NCBI GenBank assembly: GCA_005239175.1
Contig: SOPS01000001.1
Location: forward strand, 1,116,001 to 1,180,000
From: a halophilic archaeon SHRA6
GTDB taxonomy: Archaea > Halobacteriota > Halobacteria > Halobacteriales > Haloferacaceae
DNA length: 64,000 nucleotides
Direction: 5' to 3'
Shown: piece by piece, positions 17,411-25,578 of the stretch
How positions within the stretch are numbered: the first letter of the stretch is position 1
How the letters are laid out: every line of letters begins with the position of its first letter
Translations under genes and position numbers: made by a program
Notes under the pieces: generated by a model
The model's database searches: none
The model's input: the letters and a program-made list of their open reading frames with translations, nothing else
What the model was told of the DNA's origin: nothing

Positions 17411-18520
17411 CTACCGCGCGGATTCTGCTTCCATTGGCACCTCGTCGCTGTCAATCGCGGAGCCGCTGTCTGTGTGTTCCATGACCGTTCGGCGGTTCAC
17501 CTCGCCGATCCGATCGGCCACCGAATCGACCATCTCGAACAGTTCATCTTGGATCTCGCTGTCGTCGTCTCGGATCGTCGGTCCACCGGTCGACTCCGAG
17601 TCGAAATCAGGGTGGATTGGAAGCGTCGTCACGACGGGCACGTCGTAGTCGAGTCCGATCGACTCACCGCCCCCGCGGCCGAGAATATCGTGAGTATCTC
17701 CACAGGAGGGACAGCAGAACGCGCTCATGTTCTCGACGATGCCGAGGACGGGCGCGCCGTGATCCTCGAACAGTCGCAGTCCCTTCCGAGCGTCTGAGAC
17801 GGCCATCTCCTGGGGCGTTGTGACGATCACCACGCCCGCAACCGGCAACGACTGCAAGAGGTTCAAAGAGGCGTCGCCAGTCCCCGGCGGCAGGTCGACC
17901 ACGAGGTAATCCAGCCGGCCCCACTCTACTTCGTTGACGAACTTCATCATTACATTGTTGACCATCGGCCCGCGTAACACCGCCGGCTGATCGTCATCAT
18001 CGGGCATCATGTAATCTGTGCTCATTACCATCACGCCGTCCGATCGCGGCGGGACAATGTCCCCGTCGGGCATCACGCCTGGTTCGTTCTCGGTGGGCAA
18101 CAGCCGGGGGACGTTCGGACCGTGGACATCGGCGTCGAGAATCCCGACGCGCGCGCCGCGATCGCACAGCCCGGCCGCGAGGTTCGCCGCGACGGTGGTC
18201 TTTCCGACACCGCCTTTCCCCGAGGCGACAGCGACGACGTTGCGTACCCCGGGAAGCACCGTCTCGTCAAAGCCGTGTTCTTCGCCGACCTCGGCATGAA
18301 GCTCCGGTTCGTAGCCGGACTCGGCGATAACGTCGCGGATCTCATTGCCGAGCTGTAGTTCCGTCGGTGCGTATGGCGTGTTGAACGCCAACGAGACCTC
18401 GATCGCCTCCTCGCCGATCCGGATCTCGTTGACGAGTCCCATCGAGACGATGTTTTCGCCCGTCTGCGGGTCGACAACCGATTCAAGCCGTTCGTTCAGT
18501 TCCGATCTGGTTAGTGTCAT
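17411..18520 (-). CDS. mrp: Mrp/NBP35-family P-loop ATPase (FeS carrier)
   Basis: The 369-residue protein has an N-terminal DUF59/MIP18-like domain (residues 1-85) and a deviant Walker A, SGKGGVGKTT, near residue 98. Then come DADVHGPNVPRLL, VVDLPPGTGD and a C-terminal CCPSCGD motif that could ligate a bridging cluster between two monomers. These are the features of Mrp/ApbC/NBP35 scaffolds that deliver FeS clusters to apoproteins. It follows the FeS/NrfD redox genes at 51 bases on the same strand, so it may serve that complex or be a housekeeping gene. Confidence 0.92.
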   Translation of the reverse strand: MTLTRSELNERLESVVDPQTGENIVSMGLVNEIRIGEEAIEVSLAFNTPYAPTELQLGNEIRDVIAESGYEPELHAEVGEEHGFDETVLPGVRNVVAVASGKGGVGKTTVAANLAAGLCDRGARVGILDADVHGPNVPRLLPTENEPGVMPDGDIVPPRSDGVMVMSTDYMMPDDDDQPAVLRGPMVNNVMMKFVNEVEWGRLDYLVVDLPPGTGDASLNLLQSLPVAGVVIVTTPQEMAVSDARKGLRLFEDHGAPVLGIVENMSAFCCPSCGDTHDILGRGGGESIGLDYDVPVVTTLPIHPDFDSESTGGPTIRDDDSEIQDELFEMVDSVADRIGEVNRRTVMEHTDSGSAIDSDEVPMEAESAR

Positions 18521-18571
18521 TGATTTGGTGTATCTGTGTTTTATTGTCGCTGAAATGGTTGATTGAGAGTC

Positions 18572-18988
18572 TCAGAAGAACACCGCACCGATCACGAGGG
18601 TCGCGACCAACAGTCCGCCCCAGAGCACCGTTGTCAGCCCGATTAGGTATCCGATTCCAAGGAGGCCCTTACTGTTGTCACGTGGATCGCCGAGGAACCA
18701 CGCCAGGATCATCACGTACACCGGCAACAGGACGATCCCGAAGATCAGGTACGTCCCCGGACCGACGAAGGGCAACGAGTAGCTGGCAGTCGATGCCGCT
18801 GCGTAGTTCGCGATTGATGCCGCTACATCTGCGTAGCCCGCCGCTGACGCCGCGGCGTCCGATGCCGCGTGCAGTTCGTCCGGCAACGTGGGCACTGCGT
18901 CCGATGCCGCGTGCAGTTCGTCCGGCAACGTGTGCACTGCGTCCGATACCGCGTGTGCTACGTTCGATGCTGCGTGTCGTGTGGACAT
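18572..18988 (-). CDS. small membrane protein of the NrfD module
   Basis: The 138-residue product has an Ala/Ser/His-rich soluble N-terminal half and two or three transmembrane segments in the second half (GPGTYLIFGIVLLPVYVMIL, then GIGYLIGLTTVLWGGLLVAT). The ATG at 18988 overlaps the nrfD stop by one base and follows ggaggtga, so translation is coupled; a GTG lies directly before it. It is probably an accessory subunit of the redox complex. I do not recognise a named family. A 14-residue segment (DAVHTLPDELHAAS) is duplicated in the N-terminal half. Confidence 0.75.
   Translation of the reverse strand: MSTRHAASNVAHAVSDAVHTLPDELHAASDAVPTLPDELHAASDAAASAAGYADVAASIANYAAASTASYSLPFVGPGTYLIFGIVLLPVYVMILAWFLGDPRDNSKGLLGIGYLIGLTTVLWGGLLVATLVIGAVFF
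18855..18938. repeat. 42-bp tandem duplication in small membrane protein gene
   Basis: Two nearly identical 42-bp units start at 18855 and 18897 (gcgtccgatgccgcgtgcag), with a partial third after them. They encode two 14-residue units. The period is again a multiple of three. Confidence 0.85.
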
Positions 18989-20358
18989 CACCGTTCACCT
19001 CCTGTATTCGATGTCTCAGCTGTAGCTGTCGTCGCATCGACGCTCGATCCGTGATCGCCCTCGATCGCGTGTAGTTCGACCACCGGAATGACCTTCGAGA
19101 CGGTCAAAAAGAACAGCGCGACGATCCCGATCGCCCCGACGAGCGCCGACAGCTCGACCGCCGACGGGGTGTACGCGCCCGGTACGCCGCTGTACAGGTC
19201 GAAGTGTGCGTGCATCAGCCCCTCGACGACGAACAACACCTTTTCGACGAGCGTCCCGACGAGCACCCCGATCGACAGCCCGACGAGCGCCGGCAGACTG
19301 AAAAGCGACGGCTTGAGCGCGGTTGCGAACGCATACACCATCGCGAGGATGACGAGTCCGATCGCCACCCAGTACAGTGGCGTTGCGATCTTCACCTCAG
19401 TCGCGTGCTGGAGTGTGGTCGGCGCGGCGAAGATTCCCGTGATGACTTGCTGGAGCTGCAGCCAGACGAAAAGCAGGCTGAAAAAGCCGAGCCACTTCGC
19501 GAGTCCCCTGAAGACGGCATCGGGGATGAGTTCCTCCCAGCCGTACGCGTAGCGGAACGCCGCCGCGACGATGATGATCCCACTCACCGCCGAGGTGAGC
19601 GCGATCGACAGGAACGACGGCCCCTGGACGCCGCCGTGCCACCCGGCCATCGAGGGCAACAGCGCGAACAGCCACGGGATCACCCCGCCGTGTAACAACA
19701 GCGGGGCCATGATGATGATCGCGAAGGCGATCCACCACACCATCCGCTCGATAACCTGATCCTCCCGCTCGGAGTACCCGACAGTCAGCGCCGCGTACAC
19801 GGGTTCGAGCCGATCGGGGAGCTGCGCTCGGAGCCGGTGGAGATCGTAGCGGATCGTCAAGAGCAGGTACACCCCGGTCAACACGAAGTACGCCGTGATG
19901 ACGGTCACGTCCCACATGAGTGGTGACCACTGCACGCGCGTGGGCCACGCCGGCAGGACACTCGTGACGAGCCGATCCGGTCGACCGACGTGGATCAAAA
20001 TGAAGAGTCCGGCACACGATAGCGCGGCGATCGTGAGCAGTTCGGCGATGCGAGCGACCGGCTGGTAGGTGTCCATCCCGAGCAGCCGGACCGCTGCTGA
20101 GAGGATGATTCCGCCGTGGGCGATTCCGACCCACCAGATGAACGCGCCGATGTACAGCCCCCACGGCACGCCGCCACCGGAGCCCCAGTCGGCGAGGTTC
20201 GTGACGATCAGTCCGTGTTCGAGCTGTTGATAATAAAAGAACAGCCACACACCGATCGCCACCAGTGCGGCGGCAACCGCGATCGTGTATCGGCTCGTCC
20301 GGGTGTGAATCGGCCGCAACAGCGTCTCTCGATCGACGCCGCTCGTGTCGACACTCAT
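18988..20358 (-). CDS. NrfD/PsrC-like membrane quinone-interacting subunit
   Basis: A 456-residue integral membrane protein with about ten transmembrane segments. Opening segments such as GVPWGLYIGAFIWWVGIAHGG and ILIHVGRPDR are typical of NrfD/PsrC subunits, which exchange electrons between membrane quinones and an attached FeS subunit. The start ATG follows a ggaggtga 6 bases upstream. It lies 40 bases after the FeS subunit gene and overlaps the small membrane protein gene. No molybdopterin catalytic subunit is present in the window, so the overall reaction is unknown. Alternative-complex-III-like or polysulfide-reductase-like roles are both possible. Confidence 0.88.
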   Translation of the reverse strand: MSVDTSGVDRETLLRPIHTRTSRYTIAVAAALVAIGVWLFFYYQQLEHGLIVTNLADWGSGGGVPWGLYIGAFIWWVGIAHGGIILSAAVRLLGMDTYQPVARIAELLTIAALSCAGLFILIHVGRPDRLVTSVLPAWPTRVQWSPLMWDVTVITAYFVLTGVYLLLTIRYDLHRLRAQLPDRLEPVYAALTVGYSEREDQVIERMVWWIAFAIIIMAPLLLHGGVIPWLFALLPSMAGWHGGVQGPSFLSIALTSAVSGIIIVAAAFRYAYGWEELIPDAVFRGLAKWLGFFSLLFVWLQLQQVITGIFAAPTTLQHATEVKIATPLYWVAIGLVILAMVYAFATALKPSLFSLPALVGLSIGVLVGTLVEKVLFVVEGLMHAHFDLYSGVPGAYTPSAVELSALVGAIGIVALFFLTVSKVIPVVELHAIEGDHGSSVDATTATAETSNTGGER

Positions 20359-20398
20359 GGGCGGTCACCTCCGTCGATTGTATCTCGTTCAATCGATC

Positions 20399-21709
20399 TC
20401 ACGCGTCATCACCTCCGGCGCTCGCCATCGCGCCGTTGTCGAGCACTTCCTTGCGGTTGTCGACGAGCCCCACGCTCTCGTAGGTGACCGGTCCCTCGAC
20501 CTGTCTGGCATGTTGAGAGGGCTCGTTACCGACGAACGTCACGTTCGGATCGGTGCCGCGCTCTTCGAGCAGTTTGAACGACGAAACTGTGTGCTCGCTC
20601 CGGTTTTCCCACTCGGAGCGATCGTTCTCGTTGTCATCGAAGTACGCGCTGAGGTGTTGATTCGGCGGACTTTCGGGGTCGTTCATGTCGCCGAAGTGGA
20701 TCGCGTCCATCGAGCAGGCCTCCTCACAGGCGGTCGTGCCGATCTTTTCCTCGCCCATCTGGCCGTCCTGGCGATCGACACAGAATGTGCACTTGCCCAT
20801 CACGCCTTCCGGCGGGCGTGAGCCAACCCATCGGCCGCGGCTGTCGATCTGGTGCTCGTCATTGATCTCTGACTCGGGAACATCGGGTTCGCCCCACTGG
20901 AAGTAGTTGACGCCATATGGACACGACACCTCACAGTATCGACAGCCGATACAGATGTCGTAGTCGGTCAACACGAGCCCGTCCTCGTCGCGGGTGTGGC
21001 GCGCGCCGACCGGACACACCTTGGTACACGGCGAGTCGGTGCAGTGTTGGCAGGTCCGAACCAGGAAGTTCTGATCGTCTTCCTGGTAGTCGTCCTCGTA
21101 GGTGAAGACGTACATCCAGTTTGACCCTCGTGAGAGGTTGTGCTCTTGATCGCACGCGACCATGCAGGCCAGACAGCCGTCGCAGTTGTTGAGGTTGATC
21201 ACCATTCCCCAGCGCGTGCGATCGTCGTCGTCACCGCCGCTGTCGCCGCCTACAGAGGTAGCGCTGCCGCCGGACCCGGCGAGGACGCCAAGGGCCATCG
21301 CGGCTGCGCCGCCTTTCGCCATGAGTTCGCGCCGCGACAGTCCCTCGGTATCGGCCAACGAGGCGAGTCGATCGGCCAGACCGTCGGGATCGTCTGCCTC
21401 GGTGACGACCTCGCCGTCGAGATCGTCGCGTAACTCGTTGAACTCGCGATCATCTTGTCCGAACTCCGCCAGCAACTCCTCGTGATACCGCCCGTAAAAT
21501 TTGGTTTCCGATAGCTCGCCGGCGGCGACGCGCTGGGCGTCTTCGGCCATTCGCATGCCGAGATCGGCGTCGTATCCGGACTGTTCGAGCAGCCGTCGCA
21601 TCTCCTCGTCGTCCATCCGATCGTTTACAGGTCCAGTGTTGTCCATCCGATCGTTTACTGGACTGCTGTCGTCCGTTCCGGCGGAACTGTTCGGCCTCTC
21701 GTCAGTCAC
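20399..21709 (-). CDS. four-cluster 4Fe-4S subunit with internal Tat-like motif
   Basis: The protein (about 436 residues) has four ferredoxin-type cysteine groups: CDGCLACMVAC, CQHCTDSPCTKVCPVG, CIGCRYCEVSCPYG, and CTFC...CEEAC. This is the DmsB/PsrB/NrfC pattern that wires electrons between a membrane subunit and a catalytic partner. A twin-arginine motif SRRELMAKGG followed by a hydrophobic run sits unusually far in, about residue 122, after a soluble N-terminal domain. I chose the GTG at 21709, preceded by gggggtga; a TTG at 21712 or ATGs further in are alternatives. It is the first gene of a module with nrfD, a small membrane protein and possibly mrp. Confidence 0.87.
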   Translation of the reverse strand: MTDERPNSSAGTDDSSPVNDRMDNTGPVNDRMDDEEMRRLLEQSGYDADLGMRMAEDAQRVAAGELSETKFYGRYHEELLAEFGQDDREFNELRDDLDGEVVTEADDPDGLADRLASLADTEGLSRRELMAKGGAAAMALGVLAGSGGSATSVGGDSGGDDDDRTRWGMVINLNNCDGCLACMVACDQEHNLSRGSNWMYVFTYEDDYQEDDQNFLVRTCQHCTDSPCTKVCPVGARHTRDEDGLVLTDYDICIGCRYCEVSCPYGVNYFQWGEPDVPESEINDEHQIDSRGRWVGSRPPEGVMGKCTFCVDRQDGQMGEEKIGTTACEEACSMDAIHFGDMNDPESPPNQHLSAYFDDNENDRSEWENRSEHTVSSFKLLEERGTDPNVTFVGNEPSQHARQVEGPVTYESVGLVDNRKEVLDNGAMASAGGDDA

Positions 21710-22014
21710 CAACAGTCACCCCCGTACACCCTGTATTCGCCATACGTGTCGGTCATCATGACTATCGGTTTATTTTCGACATTCCATTGCGTTGGATGTT
21801 CTACCGAACATCATCGGGGGTTCCTCTCGTCCAGTGAGATCCGCCGAAAACCCACGTCAGGTGTCGTGGCCTCTCACACGTCAACTGTCGTGGCTTCTCA
21901 CACGTCAACTGTCGTGGCTTCTCACACGTCAACTGTCAGGGCCTCTCACACGTCAACTGTCGGGGCCTCTCACACGTCGGCACCGCTTTGTAGCCCGCCC
22001 CCAAACGAGTGCGT
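21710..22014. other. intergenic region with repeat array
   Basis: The 305-base gap between the divergent FeS subunit and ferredoxin genes holds no gene that I can support. Most of its right half is a 24-bp tandem array (annotated separately). The left half must contain the FeS-subunit promoter. Confidence 0.6.
21851..21978. repeat. 24-bp tandem array upstream of ferredoxin gene
   Basis: Units begin at 21872, 21896, 21920, 21944 and (partial) 21968 with tctcacacgtcaactgtc, and a degenerate copy is visible at about 21851. The array ends only about 36 bases before the ferredoxin start codon, so it sits in or right next to that promoter. Confidence 0.92.
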
Positions 22015-22257
22015 ATGCGCGTGGAGTTCGATCGCGAGACCTGTATTGGGATGTTCCAGTGTGTTGACGAGTGGGAAGCGTTCGTCAAAAACATGGACGA
22101 GGGAAAAGCCGACCTGGTCGGCGCGGAGGAACACGATTCAGACACGTTCGTGCTTGAGGTTCCAGACGGCGAGGAACTGGACGCGAAGTTCGCCGCCCGG
22201 GTTTGCCCGGTTGACGCGATCTCGGTCTACGACGATGACGGCGAACAGATCGTCTGA
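22015..22257 (+). CDS. small 3Fe-4S/4Fe-4S-type ferredoxin
   Basis: The 80-residue protein starts MRVEFDRETCIGMFQC and ends near RVCPVDAISVYDDDGEQIV. The cluster motif is C-x5-C with no cysteine at the middle position, plus a distant CPVD. That leaves three cysteines and suggests a [3Fe-4S] cluster or a [4Fe-4S] cluster with a non-Cys ligand. Strong acidity is normal for haloarchaeal ferredoxins. The ATG at 22015 is preferred; a GTG 6 bases earlier is in frame. It is divergent from the FeS/NrfD genes and could be their electron donor or acceptor (inference). Confidence 0.85.
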   Translation: MRVEFDRETCIGMFQCVDEWEAFVKNMDEGKADLVGAEEHDSDTFVLEVPDGEELDAKFAARVCPVDAISVYDDDGEQIV

Positions 22258-22295
22258 TCAGGTTTCGTCTCAGGAGCCGCTCGAATCGCGGTGGC

Positions 22296-22646
22296 TTATT
22301 CAAAAACTGGCTGCGGCTCTGTCGTCTCGGTCCCGTCGCAGACGCGTATTCTTCCATCGGCGTGAACAAATACGACCCACGTTTCAATGGTGAGGCGAAG
22401 TAGGACCTCTGCTTTTTCACTCCCAGGATGATCGAACAGCATGTCCACTGCATCTGGATCGACGTACTCATACAGCGGCGTAGACGCTAATGGATTCTCG
22501 TCAGCAGCCGCTGTCACTGCGTCAACGATCGCCTCAGCCGGCGATTGATTGGGCCCTACCTCCGAGCGCGAATCGACAACCGATGGACACTCTCGATCCA
22601 CTGTTTCATTGGGGGGGACCATATAGAATAGTACGCGTTTATTCAT
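22296..22646 (-). CDS. HalOD1 (halobacterial output domain 1) protein
   Basis: A 116-residue protein whose middle part, SPAEAIVDAVTAAADENPLAS...PLYEYVDPDAVDMLF, is the HalOD1 signature, followed by an antiparallel strand segment (WVVFVHADGRIRVCDG). HalOD1 domains occur alone or attached to response regulators in haloarchaea and are thought to be signalling outputs. The ATG at 22646 gives the longest form; methionine 9 (22622) is an alternative. It converges with the ferredoxin gene (38 bases). Confidence 0.82.
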   Translation of the reverse strand: MNKRVLFYMVPPNETVDRECPSVVDSRSEVGPNQSPAEAIVDAVTAAADENPLASTPLYEYVDPDAVDMLFDHPGSEKAEVLLRLTIETWVVFVHADGRIRVCDGTETTEPQPVFE

Positions 22647-23008
22647 ATTAATATGACTGTTTATATATTGTGTATATTTACTGAATTATATGACTGGCGT
22701 CACAGATCGGTGAGCAATATGCGCGGCTATAGTCTGCATGTATCACCTACTGAGGAGTTCAACAGATCGTCTCCAGACGGAAAGACGAGCCTCGTGAATG
22801 AGGCTCGCGGGGCTGTGTGGAGACAACGTCGATCGGCTCGGTGAAAGACGGCGCCGTTATATCGGTATTCGATACGTCAGGACGGCCGTCGTCGCGAACG
22901 CACGACGAACTGCGAACCGACTCTCGTCGATCCGCACACGAGGCTCAGGACGCGCTCAATTTAAATTCCGCTCAGATTCTCAGGACGCTGGAATTGCCTC
23001 CAAACTGA
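22647..23008. other. intergenic region with predicted RNA stem-loops
   Basis: This 362-base gap lies between two reverse-strand genes. No frame looks coding. It contains a perfect 8-bp hairpin (cgagcctc...gaggctcg, 22786-22807) enclosed by a second, longer-range stem (gtctccagac at 22769-22778 with gtgtggagac at 22815-22824, 9 of 10 paired). This could be a small RNA, an extended 3' end of the upstream gene, or chance. The stretch next to the HalOD1 gene (about 22640-22690) is AT-rich and probably its promoter. Confidence 0.45.
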
Positions 23009-24292
23009 TTATGCTTCTTCGATCGCCTGGTCGAGATCAGCGATGATGTCGTCGACAGTTTCGATCCCGACAGACAGGCGGATCATATCGTCGCTCACGC
23101 CTGCGGCGAGTTTCTCCTCTTTGGAGAGCTGCTGGTGCGTCGTTGAGGCGGGATGGATGACGAGTGTCTTTGCGTCGCCGACGTTCGCCAACAGCGACGC
23201 GAGTTCGACGTTCTCGACGGCGCCCTTCGCGGCGTCGTAGCCGCCGGCGAGCCCAAACGTGATCATTCCGCCATAGCCGCCGTCGAGGTACTTCGAGGCC
23301 TCCGCGTGGGTTTCGTGGCTCTCGAGGCCCGGATAGTTCACCCACGAGACGCCAGGGTGATCTTCGAGGAACTCTGCGACGGCCATCGCGTTCTCGCAGT
23401 GTTTCTCCATCCGAAGCGGGAGGCTTTCGGACTTCTGGAGGACGACCCATGCGTCGAACGGCGACTGTTGGTTGCCAAGATCGCGCAGCCCACGGGCGAT
23501 CGACGCAGTCGCGAACGCAGCCTCACCGAAGCGCTCGACGAAGTTCACGCCGTGGTAGGCGGGGTTATCTGCGGCAATCTCTGGGTACTTTTCGGGGTAT
23601 TCACTCCACGGGAACGACCCGCCGTCGATGAGCGCACCGCCAACCGTTGAGCCTGCACCGTGGATCCACTTCGTCGTCGACTCCCAGACGAGATCTGCGC
23701 CGTGTTCGAGCGGGCGACAGAGGTACGGGGTCGCGAAGGTGTTGTCGATGAAAAGCGGCGCCCCGTGGTCGTGGGCAATCTCCGCGATCCGTTCAATATC
23801 CGGTGTCACGAGCGCGGGATTGCCGATCGTCTCAAGATGCACGTAGGCGGTGTTCTCGTCGATCGCCTCGGCGTAAGCGTCGTAATCGAGCGTATCGACG
23901 AACCGTGTTGTGATCCCCCGGCGCTCGACGGTGTGTGTCAGGTAGGTGTAGGTCCCGCCGTACAGCGAGGACGATGAGACGATGTTGTCACCGGCGGAGG
24001 CAAGCAAGAACGTCGCCAGATCGAACGCGGCCATCCCGGAGGCGGTTGCGGCCGCGCCGACGCCGCCCTCGAGTGAGGCGAGCCGCTCCTGTAACATCCC
24101 CACTGTTGGGTTCATCAACCGTGAGTAAACGTGTCCGGGCTTCTCTAAGGCGAACTGTGCTGCGGCATCGTCTGCGTCATCGAAGACGTAAGATGTCGTC
24201 TGGTAGATCGGCGGCGCTCGCGATCCGGTCTCGGCGTCGGGCTCGACGCCCGAATGGATGCTCCTGGTCCCGAAGCGGTGTTCGTCTGCCAT
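23009..24292 (-). CDS. O-acetylhomoserine sulfhydrylase-like PLP enzyme
   Basis: The 427-residue protein belongs to the Cys/Met-metabolism PLP family. It starts MADEHRFGTRSIHSG and has PIYQTTSYVFDDADDAAAQF, SGMAAFDLATFLLASAGDN, SSSLYGGTYTYL, and the PLP lysine motif STTKWIHGAGSTVGG. The long central region with NPAYHGVNFVERFGEAAF and the length favour O-acetylhomoserine aminocarboxypropyltransferase (MetY/Met17 type) over shorter cystathionine gamma-synthases. It would make homocysteine from O-acetylhomoserine and sulfide. Seven codons before the chosen ATG are also open. It is divergent from the Zn/Mn importer operon. Confidence 0.88.
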   Translation of the reverse strand: MADEHRFGTRSIHSGVEPDAETGSRAPPIYQTTSYVFDDADDAAAQFALEKPGHVYSRLMNPTVGMLQERLASLEGGVGAAATASGMAAFDLATFLLASAGDNIVSSSSLYGGTYTYLTHTVERRGITTRFVDTLDYDAYAEAIDENTAYVHLETIGNPALVTPDIERIAEIAHDHGAPLFIDNTFATPYLCRPLEHGADLVWESTTKWIHGAGSTVGGALIDGGSFPWSEYPEKYPEIAADNPAYHGVNFVERFGEAAFATASIARGLRDLGNQQSPFDAWVVLQKSESLPLRMEKHCENAMAVAEFLEDHPGVSWVNYPGLESHETHAEASKYLDGGYGGMITFGLAGGYDAAKGAVENVELASLLANVGDAKTLVIHPASTTHQQLSKEEKLAAGVSDDMIRLSVGIETVDDIIADLDQAIEEA

Positions 24293-24411
24293 ACTACTCC
24301 CTAGGTCGGTCAATCTGATAAACCTGGATCCTTGCGGCGAATATGGGTCGTTGTGCGACCCACAAGCAATATTTGCGGGAATACGGCAATCGACTGACGT
24401 TCGACGGCCTA

Positions 24412-24427
24412 ATTAGACTAGTCTAAT
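24412..24427. promoter_or_regulatory. perfect palindrome, DtxR-family-like metal operator
   Basis: attagactagtctaat is a perfect 16-bp palindrome, similar in form to TTAGnnTAnnCTAA-type boxes of DtxR/MntR/SirR metalloregulators. It abuts a TATA-like ttttattt (24429-24436) about 45 bases before the znuA start, where a bound repressor would block initiation. The similarity is by eye; no regulator gene is in the window. Confidence 0.65.
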
Positions 24428-24477
24428 ATTTTATTTCGGATAGCAAAATACTTGTGCGCACACCGATACGTGGACAT

Positions 24478-25572
24478 ATGAACTCGGATCGACGACAAAA
24501 CAATACCGGCGGCCCCAGACGCACGATATCACGCCGGACGTTCACCGCGCTCGGTGCTGGGACAATTGCGACCGGTCTCGCCGGGTGCATTGGTGGCTCT
24601 TCAGGCGCACTCTCAGGAGACGGAGAGACTGACACGGGAGCGTCCGAAGACGACGATGAGATCGTTGTAGTCGCATCGTTTTTCACCTTCTTTGATTTTG
24701 CGAGACAGATCGCCGACGGGACGCCCGTTGTGATAGAGAACCTGGTCCCCACGGGACTGCACGGCCACGGCTGGGAGCCAGACCCATCAATCCAACGAGC
24801 CATCACCGACGCGGATGCGTTCATCCACGTCGGCCCAGACTTTCAGCCGTGGGCCGACCGCGCGATCGAGACGCTCGAAGACGAGACCAAAGAAACACAG
24901 CTCATCAACGTCAGGGAGGGAGTCGAACTGATCCCACTCGCAGACAGTCTCGACAGAGATGAAGAGGGTGTCGGCCAAGAGCGTGGCAGGGATCCCCATT
25001 TCTGGCTCGATCCCGAACGAGCCAAACAGTCCGTCGAGAACATCGTCGAGGGGCTCGCCTCGATCGCACCCGACCATGAAGAGGCCTTCCGAGAAAACGC
25101 CGCTGCCCTCCGCTCGGATCTCGAGACGCTCGATGCGGAGTGGCAAGCGATCGTCGACGCCGCCGAGCGCGACGTCGTCTTTCTGGCTGCACACAACGCC
25201 TTTGCGTATCTGGCTGATCGCTACGGCGTAACGATCGAGCCGCTCGTCGTCAACCTCGCTGCCAACGGCGACGTTCGCCCGGCGGATATGCGTCGAGCCC
25301 AGGAGACGATCGCCGAAAACGACATTCAACACATCGGTGCAGCAGTCTTCGAACCGATTCGCTCGGCCCGCCAACTGCTCGAACAGACGGACGTCAAGGC
25401 GTACTATCCGGTGACGCCGTACGCGGGCACCGCAGAGTCGTGGGTCGAACGCGGGTGGGGCTATCTCGACATCGCGCGCAACATCAACATGCCGACACTC
25501 CGTATCCTCCTGGGCGTAGATGACCCTGCTTCGATCGACTTCGTTGACTACGGGCGGAACTTCGAGCCCTGA
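24478..25572 (+). CDS. znuA: Zn/Mn ABC transporter substrate-binding lipoprotein
   Basis: The 364-residue protein starts with a Tat signal (SRRTFTALGAGT) ending in lipobox LAGC, so it is membrane-anchored outside the cell. The solute-binding domain has metal ligand candidates of cluster A-I proteins: His in PTGLHGHGWEPD, His in DPHFWLDPERA, His in AAHNAFAYLADRYGV, and an Asp near the end. These fit zinc or manganese. The ATG at 24478 is chosen over an upstream in-frame codon. First gene of a three-gene operon behind a palindromic operator candidate. Confidence 0.92.
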   Translation: MNSDRRQNNTGGPRRTISRRTFTALGAGTIATGLAGCIGGSSGALSGDGETDTGASEDDDEIVVVASFFTFFDFARQIADGTPVVIENLVPTGLHGHGWEPDPSIQRAITDADAFIHVGPDFQPWADRAIETLEDETKETQLINVREGVELIPLADSLDRDEEGVGQERGRDPHFWLDPERAKQSVENIVEGLASIAPDHEEAFRENAAALRSDLETLDAEWQAIVDAAERDVVFLAAHNAFAYLADRYGVTIEPLVVNLAANGDVRPADMRRAQETIAENDIQHIGAAVFEPIRSARQLLEQTDVKAYYPVTPYAGTAESWVERGWGYLDIARNINMPTLRILLGVDDPASIDFVDYGRNFEP

Positions 25573-25578
25573 TCACGG

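Noticed and set aside
22798-23046. Forward frame in the gap after the MetY-like gene
   Set aside because: It includes the predicted hairpin, has a skewed composition, runs into the end of the MetY-like gene and shows no domain.
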